Source of the DNA: Phascolarctos cinereus
Taxonomy: Eukaryota > Chordata > Mammalia > Diprotodontia > Phascolarctidae
Assembly (NCBI RefSeq): GCF_002099425.1
Contig: NW_018344261.1
Coordinates: 25,001 to 89,000, forward strand
DNA: 64,000 nucleotides
Reading direction: 5' to 3'
A program made the position numbers and the translations under genes. Numbering within the stretch: position 1 is the stretch's first letter; each line of letters opens with the position of its first letter. The notes under the pieces were generated by a model that made no database searches, was not told the DNA's origin, and saw only the letters and a list, made by a program, of their open reading frames with translations. Below are positions 34,160-45,490 of the stretch, one piece after another.

Positions 34160-37100
34160 AGTACCTCGGTGTGAGGGCTGCTGAGCCTTTTTCAGGGCTG
34201 CTTTCCACCTTTGGCATCAACCTGATCCACCTAACTCTCACCTATGACTCCAAGAAGTTCTAGCATGTGTAGCAGTTACACCCCAGTAAACCATTTTATC
34301 AGACAAGCAAAATCAAGTTAAGAGTAACTGAGGGGTCTCAAACCCATCAATGAGAGGGGAGAAAGACTTCCCCTGATAGAATGGGCAAATGGGAACAATT
34401 TGTTCCAAAAGCCATAAAGGCAAATGAAGCAGGTACTATGAAGTGCTTGGTTAGACACTGAAGACACCAAGGTCATCCACTACATCCTGAGCCATCACCG
34501 GCCATCTTCATTTTGTCTTGCCACTGGAATCCAATGACTCTGAAAGAGACAGTGAGGTCTATGACTATGATCAGCTCTGCCTCACTTAAATCCAACTTAT
34601 GCATGAATCAAAAGACATCATACATACCATTTTTACCATTTTCACCTATTTCAAAGTCCTATGGGAACAGGCAAGTGATGAAGCTGCAGGGGCAGATACA
34701 TTGGGAGCTGTAGTCACAACCCTGCGCACAAGAGACACAGGCCATAAGGGCATCCTCTCAGTGGACTGAAGCAGCAGTGGAATTCAGCAGCACCCGGGTG
34801 TCTGAGCAGCCTTGTAAGGACCACACTGCTCACCTCCTGGTGTGAAGAAGGGGCTAGAAAATGTGCCCTAAAAATTGTCTGCTTACCCAACCCTGGACTG
34901 TTTACTGCAATAGGTGGAGATCCCACCCCGTGGCCAAAACACAGAAAATGCACAAAAATTTCTGCAAAGATGATTTCACTCACCATTAGTACAAGGAATG
35001 TGTACACAGTTACAGACAGCAAAAAATCCACTACACCTGAAAGATCAACAATTCTTGTTGCAAGAGAACTTAGAAAGTACCATATCCAAATACCATCACT
35101 GAGTGAAGACTGGCAAATGAAGTCCAGCTGATTAAAGTCAGAGAGGGATACACATTTTTCTAGAGTGGCTGCAGTGAAGGGGAGTGCCGTGAAGCTGGTG
35201 TAGGTTTTGCAATCAAAACTAATACAATTAACAAGCCTAAAAGGACTAAAAGACAAGCTCATGACAATGCAATTGCTACTTGCAGGAAAACACCATGCCA
35301 CCATCATCAGTGCCTATGCTCCCACCATGATGAACTTTGATGAAGTCAAAGAAAAATTTAATGAAGACCTGGAGACCTTCATCATCAATGTGCCAAAAAA
35401 GTACAAGTTTATAATTGTGGGAGACTTTAATGCTAGAGTAGGTTTAGACTACCAGACTTGACAAGGAGTCCTTGGGAGGAATGGAGTTAGAAATAGCAAC
35501 AGCAATGGTCACTTATTACTGAAGACTTGTGCATCTCATGACCTTCTCATCGCCAGCACTGTCTTCTGTTTATCTAAACATAATAGGCCTCCACAGATGC
35601 ACCCTCACAGCAAACTTTGGCATTTAATAGACTATATGATTGTAAGAAGGAGAGGCAGATGGGATATGAGAGTAACAAAGGCAAAGCGCTAGATGGATCA
35701 TAGACTTATCCTTTCCAAGCTAAATGGAGACATTCAACAAAAGTGATGGTCCCAAGGCAAAATGACTACCAGAAGAATTAATGTCAACAGATAAGAGCAC
35801 TTCTCTGAACAAGAACAGTTTGGAGGGAAAGTTGAGCCAAAATACAGTTGGCAACAGTGGAGCAGAAAAGGAATGGGCAGCTTTGAGATATTTGGTGTAC
35901 AGCACTGCATTTACTTTACTCATTTGAGCCAGAAGACTCACAAACATCAACACTGGTTTCACAAAATGACGGGAATTTAAGAAGCTGCTAAATGAAAAGT
36001 GAGACCTCCACACAGTTTACCTGCAGGATAGTTCATCCATACCTAAGAAGGCAGCAATTTACTCCATCAAAAGTAAAATAAAAGTAAAGCTCAGAGAGAT
36101 GCATGATTCTTGGCTCAATAAGAAGGCAGAAGAACTTTAATTTTATGCTGACTGTAACAATCAAAGAGCTTTTATGATGTCCTGAAGACTTTGTATGGGC
36201 CAAAGACTTATGGTGTATCTCAACTACTCAGTGCTGATAGAGCCGCATTGATCAGTGATAAGGTCATGATCTTGGAGAGATGGGCTGAACACTTCCATAA
36301 TGTTCTCAACGGACTCACCAATCGATTCTGAACCAATCGACTGTTTACCTCAGGTGAAATTCAATCCCTCCCTAGCTGAAATTCCAACTGAAGAAGAGGT
36401 TTTGAATGCTCTTCGGCTCCTTTTCATGTGGCAAAGCACTTGGTGCTGATTCTACTCCAGCTGAGATTTACAAGGTGTGGAGTCCATTGCTCATACAAAA
36501 GCTTACTGAAATTTTCCAAGTTATATGGCAAGAGGAGGTCATCCCCCAGGAGTTCAAGGATGCCTCTATTGTCCATCTCTATAAAGGCAAAGGAAATAGA
36601 TTGTCCAGTGACAATCACAGGGTGGGTTCTCTCTCTTAGTCTTTGCTGACAAGATTCTAACCAGAGTTCTTCTTGACATGTTAATCCATCACCGGGAAGA
36701 TGATCATCTACCTAATAGCCTGTGTGGCTTCAGAAAGGGCCAAAGAATGGTTGATATGGTGTTTGTTGCCCAACAACTCCAGGAGAAATGCCAGGAGAAG
36801 AACAGAGGTCTGTAAACAGTGTTCTTTGATCTGACCAAGGCCTTTGATACTGTCAGTTATGTAAAATTATGTCAAAATTTGGTTGCTCAGAGAAGTTCAT
36901 CAGTGTTGTATGTCAATTTCATTATGACATGCTTGCCAAGATTCTGGATAATGGATGACACTTTTTCACTTTCCCAGTCACCACTAGAGTGAAACAGGGC
37001 TCTGATTGTTCCCATACTTTTAAGCATGATGTTTTCAGCAATGTTGTCAGATACCTTCAATGAAGATGAAAATGGCAAGACCATCAGTTGCTGCACTGAT

Positions 37101-38162
37101 GGTAAATTCTTCAACTTGAAAAGGGTACAAGCTAAGACTAAAGTGAAAGGAAGTGTTTGTGCATGATTTTTTTGTTCACAGATAATTGTGCACTTAAGGC
37201 AGCATCTGAAACTGGAATGCAATAAAATACGGATCGATTCTTTGCTAGTTGTGCTACTTTTGGCCTAACAATTAACACCAAGAAAACAGAGGTTCTCCAC
37301 CAGCCAGCACTATACCATCTGTAAATGGAACCATTGACTACAGCAAATGGAAAGGTTTTGAATACTGTGATAAGTTCACTTACCTTGGCAGTATACTTCC
37401 CATGCACATTGACAATGAGGTTGACACATGCATTGCCAGAGCTAGCTCTGTGTTTGGGTGGCTCCAAATGAAAGTGGTAGAGAGAAGAAGTATTAGACTG
37501 ACTACCAAACTGAAATTCTACAGAGCTTTCTACCTCATTGTTTTATGCTTGTGAAACCTGGGCAGTATACAAGCACCATGCAAGGAAATTGAACCACTTT
37601 CATTTGAATTGTCTCAGGAAGATTCTGAAGATCACCTGGAAGGATAAGGTACTGAATACTGAGGTCCTTTCTTGAGCTACACTACCAAACATTCAAACTC
37701 TCCTGCAAAGAGTACAACTCTGATGGACTGTTCATGTTGTTCAAATGCCAAATGAATGCTTGCCAAAGAGAGTATTTTATGGAGAACACACACAAGGCAA
37801 GCATTCATATGGTGGTCAGAAGAAGTGATACAAGGACATTCTTAAGGTCTCTCTGAAGAACTTTGGAATTGATTGCATGATATGGGATGTACTGGCACAA
37901 GACAATCCAGCATGGCATACCTTCATCAAAGAAGGTGCTATGCAAAGCAGAATTGAAGTAGCTCAAAAGAAACATGAGATGTACAAATTTAGAGAATTCA
38001 CCCCAAATGTCCACATGGATTATTTCTGCCTGATCTATGGAGCCTTTTGATCTACGGAGCCTTTTGAGCTCATTTTGATCTGATCAGTCATAGTTGGATA
38101 TGCTGTAACTTGAAAATAGTGATGTCATTTTGGTTCTTTTTGAGAATAATGGACAACAATCA
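34160..38162 (+). mobile_element. RTE-clade LINE, copy 1, long but decayed
   Basis: The apurinic-type endonuclease is recognised by ATIISAYAPTMMNFDEVKEKF and IIVGDFNARVG at about 35300-35440. The reverse transcriptase region follows: SLAEIPTEEEVLNAL and KALGADSTPAEIYKV near 36370-36480, LTKAFDTVSY near 36830-36860, and FTDNCAL near 37175-37195 where FADDCAL is expected. The C-terminal part includes RKLNHFHLNCLRKILKI near 37585-37635 and PNECLPKRVFYGEH near 37745-37790. The 3' tail (GATGTCATTTTGGTTC...GAGAATAATGGACAAC) is that of marsupial RTE elements and matches the short element at 44549-44727. Many stops and frame shifts break the single ORF, so it cannot be active. It shares its 5' region, from 34203 on, with copy 2. 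Confidence 0.92.
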
Positions 38163-38659
38163 TGTATTACAATTAGACTTCAGTATCTCTTTCTGTATAG
38201 CAGCTGAAAAGCCTCTTTCCCTTTTCAGCTTTTCCTTCTCAAACTAGAATTTAGGCAATGGAGCTCAGAATGGAGTGAGAGCCACTTCTGAGAGGGTTCA
38301 TTTCTTTTAAGCCTTATGTTGAACTGAAGAAAAATATCTGGAAGAGAAGACATGATCCAATAATGTTGAGTCTTTCTCTAATCAATCAAGAATCACTTAG
38401 CCTTCTGTCCAGTGATTGTTCCATTTGTTGGTTTTTATAAAACCTTATTTTTTTTCCGAACTTAATAAACACCAAGCAAAATGATCATTACTGTATACAC
38501 AACAGAAAGTAGAGGATTGTAAATGAAATTATGAACTTCTGTTATATAGAGCTTGCTTTCTTTTTTAATCATAAAATAAAGTCAACATTTAACTTTTAAA
38601 ACTGTTCTGGTTGTCTATGAATCTTTTTTGTTTTTTCCATTTGTTATCTTCTCATTTTT
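38163..38659. other. Unassigned, right end perhaps antisense L1
   Basis: The L1 fragment at 39811-41165 begins exactly after the SUMO2 insertion, so its other side should lie just left of 38660. The T-rich sequence at about 38560-38659 is compatible with that but too decayed to prove it. The rest has no named feature. Confidence 0.3.
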
Positions 38660-38669
38660 AAGAATTCTA
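38660..38669. repeat. Left target-site duplication of the SUMO2 retrocopy
   Basis: AAGAATTCTA is repeated at 39801-39810. With the preceding T-run the insertion site reads TTTT/AAGA, a good L1 endonuclease target. The match extends three bases further left on both sides (TTTAAGAATTCTA). Confidence 0.85.
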
Positions 38670-39800
38670 GATCAGTACCTCCACCACTGCCTGCTCCTCC
38701 TCCCCTTCATCCTCTTCCTGCTCCTCCTTCTCCTCCTCCTCCTTTTTCTTCTCCTCCTCTTCCTCACCATCACCACCATCATCTTCCTCCTCGTCCTCCT
38801 CCTGCTCCTGCTCCTGCCGCTCCTGCTTCTTTCCCCCTCCCCCTTCCCTTGGAGCAGACCATACTGGTGCTTCTTTTGTGAAGTGGTGGCTGAGGAGACC
38901 CCTGGACTTGCCATGGCCAATGAAAAGCCAAAGGAAGGCATCAAGACTGAAAACAACGACCACATTAATTTGAAGGTGGCAGGGCAAGATGGTTCGGTGG
39001 TGCAATTTAAGATTAAGAGGCACACACCACTTAGTAAACTAATGAAAGCCTATTGTGAACGACAGGGTTTGTCAATGAGGCAGATCAGATTCTGATTTGA
39101 TGGGCAACCAATCAACGAAACAGACACACCTGCACAGTTGGAAATGGAGGATGAAGATACAAGTGATGTATTCCAGCAGCAGACAGGAGGTGCTTACTAA
39201 AAAGAGAACACACAACTCTATTCCAGAACTGTGCTCCCAAGGAAAACAATACATTCACAATTAGAAAACCAAGATTTGATTCATCCACATCCTGACTACT
39301 GCAGTATAGTTTTCTCTTTTCTTTGATTCCCTTCCCCCTTCCTTTATTGTGCATAAAGTAACTGGTGAATGTGCACAGGCATAATGTGTACTTTTTTTTA
39401 GCTAAATGGCCTATGGTATGTTATGATCAACATCAAATGGAGATGGGGAGGGGAAAAAACAAACTGGTTCTGTGAAAATAACCCTTTTCTACATTAGTGG
39501 CATGCTCATTCAAGTTTTATCTTTATATTCCAGTAAGTTGTTTTGCTCTCACTGTTTAACAACAACAACAAAAAAAACACACAAAAAATCCTTGCATACC
39601 TTGTTTGATTGGATAATTTCAATGTTTTTCTTTTATCATTGTAAAACCAAGGATGATTTTATAACTTTTTTTGTACGTAGCTGTTACATGTAGGGCAATC
39701 TCTGTCTCTCAATAGGGATAAATTACTATAAAAAAAATTTGATCTTAGACAGTTTTCCCTTCAAGTCAAACATTTTGTTGTTTAAATAAACTTCTTGTTT
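38670..39800 (+). pseudogene. SUMO2P: SUMO2 processed pseudogene
   Basis: SUMO2 is a ubiquitin-like modifier that is attached to lysines of many nuclear proteins. This is an intronless retrocopy: 5' UTR 38670-38912, coding region 38913-39200, 3' UTR to 39800. The 95-codon frame has no indels and begins [20 protein letters not shown]. It keeps the IKTE motif (VKTE in SUMO2) used for poly-SUMO chains and the C-terminal QQQTGG. Against human SUMO2 I see D3N, V10I, I84S, V94A and a stop (TGA, 39093-39095) at Arg61, most likely CpG decay of CGA. The 3' UTR follows the SUMO2 3' UTR down to the AATAAA near 39785 and stops at TTCTTGTTT with almost no A-tail. The protein ending at GGAY (not GGVPESS) separates it from SUMO3. 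The TSD shows L1-type retroposition. It is a host retrocopy, probably not translated to a working protein. A noncoding transcript cannot be excluded. Confidence 0.96.
38690..38830 (+). repeat. CTC/TCC-rich trinucleotide tract inside the SUMO2 retrocopy 5' UTR
   Basis: An imperfect run of CTC, TCC and CTT triplets interrupted by ACCATCACC near 38765-38780. It lies inside the left TSD, so it belongs to the inserted cDNA and therefore comes from the parent mRNA 5' UTR, perhaps expanded after insertion. On the minus strand it makes spurious Glu/Arg-rich frames. Confidence 0.85.
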
Positions 39801-39810
39801 AAGAATTCTA
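39801..39810. repeat. Right target-site duplication of the SUMO2 retrocopy
   Basis: Exact copy of 38660-38669. Confidence 0.85.
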
Positions 39811-41165
39811 ATTGAATCATATCATTTGCAAAAGGAATTATTTTTATTCCTATTTTCCTACATTTATTTGCTTGATTTCTTTTTCATATTGCTGTAGTCA
39901 GTATTTCTAGAAGTAAACCAAAGAAGAGTAGTGTAATGGACACTTTCACTTTACCCCTGATTTTATTAGAAAAATGTTTAGTTTATTCCCATTACAAACC
40001 CTGCTGACTTTTGGTTTTAGACACATACTATTTACCATAGAGGGGAAAAGATCTATTTACTTCTGTGCTTTTTAATGTTTTTCACAGAAATGGGTCTTGA
40101 ATTTTGTCAAAAGTTTGTTAAGCATCTATAAATATAAGTGATTCGTATTATTTATGTTAATTGTAGGGTCTAGATATCTAGCATTTTCTTAATCTTAAAG
40201 CAACTGTGTATTCCTTGTATAAACCTAACCTGTCCTTAGTGTATAATATTTTTGAATTATTATTATTGTCTTTTTGGTAATATTTAAGATATTTAAAATA
40301 TTTTATATTCAAATGATATTAATTTGAGATATTGATCTATAATTTTTTTCTCTATTTTCCCCCTGATTTACATATCAAGACAATATGTGGATAATAGAAT
40401 AATTTGATAGGATCCCTTCTATTTTTTCAAAGAACTTACCTAATATTGGGATTAATTACTCTTTGAATGCTTCATAAAATTCACTGGAATATCCATTTTG
40501 TTGTGTGAGAGAAGGGTTTCTTTAGGAGTTCATTTATGACTTCTTAAATTTCTTTTTCCAAGACTAGGTTATTTAAACTCTTTCTTTTTCTGTTGATCTA
40601 GGCATTTATATTTTTATAAATATACACCAATTTCATTTAAGTTGTCAGTTTATTGGCATACAGTTAGGCAAAAGAGTCAAATAATTTCCTTTCTTTCATA
40701 TTCAATTGTTGTGCATTCCTCTTTTTCATTTTTGATGCTAGTAATTTTTTCTTTCTTTTAAAAAATCAGATAAGCTAATGAGATCAGCTATTGTATTATT
40801 TTGTCTGATTTTTAAAAAGCTTTTGGTTATAATGATTAATTTGATGGGTTGTTGCCTTCAATTTTATTAATCTCTTCCTTTATTTTTTGAACTTCTAGTC
40901 TGATAATAGTCTGGTCTAGGGTTTTTAGTTTGTTGTTGTTGTTTTTAGGTTTGTTTGGTTTTTTTTGGTTGCATACCCAATTCATTGTTCTTTCTTTCTT
41001 CATTTTGTTGATGAAAGTGTTATAGATACAAGTTTTCCCCTAAGGATTGCTCTAATTACATCTCAAAAATTGTGTATTGTCACATTGTTGTTATTTTCTT
41101 TGATGAAATTATCTATTGTTTCTTTTAAAAAATTAATGGTAGAAGATTCTTCATAGAACTTTTTC
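39811..41165 (-). mobile_element. L1 LINE ORF2 reverse transcriptase region, antisense, old
   Basis: Read on the minus strand it is the L1 ORF2 RT core. The catalytic FADD box appears as FANDMI at about 39822-39842, followed to the right by the antisense equivalents of the upstream RT blocks (GTAATGGACACTTTC..., CCATTACAAACC..., TTTGTCAAAAGTTTGTTAAG, ATTGGGATTAATTACTCTTT, AAGTTGTCAGTTTATTGGCA). The frame is heavily broken. The SUMO2 retrocopy landed at its left edge. Confidence 0.82.
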
Positions 41166-43599
41166 CTGGACTCATTCCTCACTGTCCCCAGGCTTGTTTG
41201 CGCTAATCTGGAATAATGATTGACTGTTATTTCTAAGTAGTATATCAATACTCAGTGTGGCACCTTTCCTCAATCTTTGTTGGACTGGTTGTGGAAGAGA
41301 GCTGGGATACTGCTTCCTCTTACTTCACCACCTTTGCTGTTTTCCTGATGCTTCTTCACAAATCATTTTCCCCAAATCATGTTAATGGATCTACTGATAA
41401 CCTTCCTTCCCCACCACCACCATGTTGTTTCTTTGAACTTCACTTGTCATAGTCTTCAGTCTTCAGCCTTACCCTCCCAGCTCAATTTTTTTAATTGCTT
41501 AAGGATAAAAACTCATCAGATTTGCCCTATGAAATTAATAGACCTTTTAAAAAATCATTCCTTGTTCTCCACATAGTTATAGGATTTCTTATTTATTTTT
41601 AGGGTTTAGTTCTTAACTCTTAAAGCAGTTATATACAAATAAAGTGAAGGACCACAATCTTCATCCATCAATTCACTTTGTATTGTTGGAACTGTTTCTC
41701 CATACTCACATCTTTTTTCAATTTTTAGTAAATAAAAATTCTTTCTCTGCTCCCTTTAAATCATTAGAACCATACAAACGAGATTTCATCCTACATTTTT
41801 ACAAGGTGATTTAATTTGTTTACATTTGTGTCACTTCATTTTTTAGGTCCAAAATGTCTAAAATCCCCTTTGAAAAGTTTTCATGCACATATTTTAAGTT
41901 TTTTTTTTATTAAACTAAAGTTCTTCTATTCCTTCCAGCACACTTCAAACTATTCATGTGGCAGTAGCAATATCATAAATTCTTTAACAGTTGACTTGAT
42001 TCTTTTTTTACACAAAAGTACCTTTTCTGCTCCTTTCATCACTAAATTGCTCTATATGAAAAAGTGAGGTAACAAAGAAACATGATGTTAGATATTACAT
42101 CTGAACCTTGTGTTTGCTCTGAAAATGTACTTTTGTTATTATAAAGCTTTTTATTACGTTCTTGCAATGACCTATGTGTTTGTTATCCTAGATGTAAGTC
42201 TAATTTTTGTGTTATGCAATGGCATATCATTTACATGTAGTCTAATGTGTATATAATCCTACTATATGGGAATTAATAGATGTCTAATGTGAACCCAGTG
42301 TGGTTTGCAAGGACTGCAAAATTTTTCCTAGAGGGGAGAATAATGAATTCGAGACTTTAGCCATAGAAGCAAGAATGTAAAACATGAATCACCAGTTCTA
42401 TACTTCCCTCTCCTATGTTTCCAAAGACCTCCTTGAAGCTTACAAATGTTTCAAGGCATTTTCATGGCTTGAGCACTAGTTGCCTCATTGCTTGAGCACT
42501 AGTAGGGCATGACAGGGTTTGAAAGGAATTAACTCTCTCTAATCCAATTTGAAATGAGGGCTGGGAAACTTTCTGTTGAGAGAGGATTTGTTTACAAAAT
42601 TAAATGTCTTTGCAGAAAAGAAAAAGTCTGATTAAATAAATAAAAATATGTTGATTTCTTCCTGAAACATGTTAGCCTGGGAAAAACTCACAGAAAATCA
42701 ATTATTTTCCTCCTACTCTGCCCCCTTTCCCCTCTACTCCACTCTTAAGGAGGAAGAAGGCATTAAAAACAGATGACACAGCCACCAGATGGCAGCAGCA
42801 GTTTGGTAGAAAAGCAACAGATGGAAGCTTTAGATAGAAAGCAAAGCAACAGCTGCAAATATAGAGTAGAACTTCACCAGATGATAACTTCCCCACTTAG
42901 GAGCATGAGTTTTCCAAGGAATGTTTTCTTTTCTTGTTGGCATGGTATCTGTGTAACATTGTACTTTGTGTACTAGTTTGTGGAAGGTGTGATGGGAGTA
43001 GAAAGGTATTCCATTTTATTTTTCCCTTTTTATTTACTTTACCATTTGGTCATGATTATATTCTTTGCTATTTGATTAATGGCTTCTTCCAAGCCTCTCA
43101 GTACAGAATGCACTGGGTGGGGGTTAAAGTCATATTTGCATAACTATGATTTCTCCACACTGAACTTGGGAGAGCAAAAGGCTCCAGAGTTGAGGAAAAC
43201 CCATGTACAAATGTGTACCAGTATGAAAAACAACAGCAACAGCAACAAACTACATACATCCTTGTAAATCTAGATGGTAATCATAGAATCTCAAAGTTGA
43301 AATGTAAACTATATGAAGGATCATTTTTGCAAAATTGTCCTCAAAATTTGAGATTTAAAGTTATGCTACTGCAAAAATAATGTAGCAAAAAGGTGAAGGG
43401 AATTTGGATAGTATACTTTTTAAAATTATTTTCTCTTTGTCTCACATAACCCCATTTCATGACCCACTCTATCTTCTATTCATTCTCCTATGTCACAATC
43501 TCAGGTATACTTATTAGCATGAAAGAATTACATGATGACAAGGGAAAATGGACAAATCATACATATAAAAATGTGATTACATAAATAGTTTGAGCCAAG
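41166..43599. other. Unassigned, no gene seen
   Basis: About 2.4 kb, AT-rich, with only short frames (60-83 codons) lacking motifs. The first few hundred bases may still be L1-derived. 42700-42900 is less AT-rich but unidentified. Confidence 0.35.
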
Positions 43600-43832
43600 A
43601 TGACACTATTCACTGCTCCACCAAACTATCTCTATTAGTATTTACTTGGAACATATTTTCTATCTTTTCATATGTGTCCTTGTAATCCTCTGATAGAATA
43701 TGTGTTCCCTGAGAGCATGGACCATGTCATTTTGTACTTGTTTTTCTGGCAGCTAGCATGGCGCCTGGTGCCTGGTGCCTAGTGCCTAGTAGGTACTTAA
43801 CAAATTCTTGTAGACTGATTGATTGCTTCATG
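43600..43832 (+). mobile_element. L2 LINE 3' end
   Basis: GATAGAATATGTGTTCCCTG, AGAGCATGGACCATGTCATT and the tail CCTAGTAGGTACTTAACAAA. A small expansion of GCCTGGT/GCCTAGT units lies at 43766-43790. Confidence 0.8.
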
Positions 43833-44361
43833 GATTACATATAGGTAAAAATATCCCTTCTTTGTGTCTTAGAAATCAGAGACATGTGCCCCCCCAATAT
43901 ATATAACAATCCTAGACTATTCTTTATATGCTTTGGGCCCATGATTCATGAGAAACAAAGTAAGACAAAAAAGTGGAGTGCTGGTAAAACAAAGAAGCAA
44001 ACAAAAAGTAAAGATCAAAGTTGAAAGATCACAATATTAAGCAATTCAGATTCTGCATTTGCAGAATTTTTCAAATGTTCAGCAATGGAAAACCTAAATG
44101 TCAACCAAATTTACTGATTTTATGGCATTCTAATAATCCATAATCACTACTGTTAGTTACCTGCTTGGCCATCTGATTTATGATGATGTTGTCATTGGTG
44201 ATGCATTATCTTTAAGCCATAAGATGAACAGTGCAGCCATATGTAATACCAACAGAATGGTAGGTTATATAAAGGGACAGTAATGAGCCATGTATACCTG
44301 AATTAAATAGGTAGATTTCTGTGACTGATGGAAACATATGACACTCTATCTCTCAACTCAA
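43833..44361. other. Unassigned
   Basis: No gene or named repeat recognised. Confidence 0.3.
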
Positions 44362-44548
44362 TGCCTTTTCATTGACTGTCCCCCATGCCTGGAATTCTCT
44401 CCCAACTAATCTCCAACTCCTGGCTTCCTCGAAGATTCAGCTCAAATTCCATTTTCTTCCTCATTCATCCCTCAACCCCATCCTACTGCTGGTGCCTTCT
44501 CTCTGAGATTACCTTTAATTTCTGCTGTATATCTTCTATGTATATGCT
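44362..44548 (+). mobile_element. L2 LINE 3' region fragment
   Basis: CCCATGCCTGGAATTCTCTC, TGGCTTCCTCGAAGATTCAG and CTCAAATTCCATTTTCTTCC are an internal part of the L2 3' region. It is cut off at the RTE-derived element that follows. Confidence 0.82.
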
Positions 44549-44727
44549 TGACCATCTCTGGTCATCCTGATTTATATCTTGCCATTGGATACAGATGGCT
44601 CTGGAGGAGAACATGAGGCTGGTGATTTAGCACAGCCCTCTCTTACTTAAATCCAATTTACTTGCAAGTCATGGTATCACCTTCCTGATGCCATGGTCCT
44701 CTTCAAGAATGAAGGACAAACAACAAC
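44549..44727 (+). mobile_element. Short non-autonomous element made of RTE 5' and 3' sequence
   Basis: The head (CTTGCCATTGGATACAGATG, GCTCTGGAGGAGAACATGAG, TTACTTAAATCCAATTTAC) resembles the 5' region of both RTE LINEs (about 34520-34620 and 45835-45935). The tail (GATGCCATGGTCCTCTTCAAG, then GAATGAAGGACAAACAACAAC) resembles the 3' end of RTE copy 1 (38120-38160). So about 180 bases join the two ends of a 4-kb LINE. This is how RTE-derived SINEs are expected to look. It may be a known marsupial RTE-SINE family. Confidence 0.8.
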
Positions 44728-44791
44728 CTGTGAGTAGTTTGGGCTGCCCCACTGGGAACCCAACTGACCAATTCCAGTTAGGCAATGCAGC

Positions 44792-44912
44792 TCCCTTCCT
44801 TCCCTTCCCTTCCCTTCCCTTCCCTTCCCTTCCCTTCCCTTCCCTTCCCTTCCCTTCCCTTCCCTTCCCTTCCCTTCCCTTCCCTTCCCTTCCCTTCCCT
44901 TCCCTTCCCTTC
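44792..44912. repeat. (TTCCC)n pentanucleotide microsatellite
   Basis: About 22-24 nearly perfect units, followed to 44960 by decayed CTTTC/TTTCC units. Confidence 0.97.
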
Positions 44913-45419
44913 TATTTATTAATTCCCTTTTCTTTCCTCTCTTTTACTTTCCTTTCCTTTCCCTGATATGTAAACAAATAAGAATGTGATGACAGCAATA
45001 GAGAGATGTAGAAAAATTTTGTAGGAAATTTTAAGGAAGGAGAGATAACAGCTAGGAAAACTCTGGAAACAGTGGAACCTAACCTAGACCTTGAAGGCAG
45101 ATGAAGATTTCAACATGCAAAGGGGAAGAGAATGTTCTAGGTCAAAACATGAAGGTAGGAGAGTGAAAGTCAGGATCAGGAAACAGCTAGTCCACTTTAG
45201 CTGGAACAAAAAGTGGGTGAAGGAGAGTGATGAAAAATGTTCTTTAATATTTTATGATTCGAAACATCTGATTTTTTAAGCCAAGTAGGACTAAAAATAG
45301 CAAAATAAACCCAAACTTCATTTAGTCAATTATTTCAACCTTGCCTCCAACCAAGAACCACAAGGTAACAAAATGAAGTGATTTAAAATCTTACCTGCTC
45401 TTCTCTCTTTCCTTTATTT
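44913..45419. other. Unassigned
   Basis: No gene or named repeat between the two microsatellites. Confidence 0.3.
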
Positions 45420-45490
45420 TATATGTATACACACACGCACACACAGATATATAGATTATACTATACCTACACATTACATATATGTACATA
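45420..45490. repeat. Imperfect TA/CA/TATG microsatellite
   Basis: Alternating purine-pyrimidine run directly before the first base shared by the two RTE copies. Confidence 0.8.

Noticed and set aside
34714-35307. 197-codon minus-strand frame
   Set aside because: It is antisense to the 5' region of RTE copy 1, and a related antisense frame occurs at the same place in copy 2. It has no independent motif.
38667-39025. Two overlapping minus-strand frames rich in Glu and Arg
   Set aside because: They are produced by the complement of the CTC/TCC tract and the SUMO2 coding strand, not by a gene.
38628-39095. 155-codon plus-strand frame ending in SUMO2 sequence, as a longer SUMO protein
   Set aside because: The first 95 codons lie in the pyrimidine-rich leader and flank. 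The real start is at 38913 and the frame stops at codon 61 of SUMO2.
44688-44966. 92-codon frame with repeating Leu-Pro-Phe-Pro-Ser
   Set aside because: It is translation of the TTCCC microsatellite.
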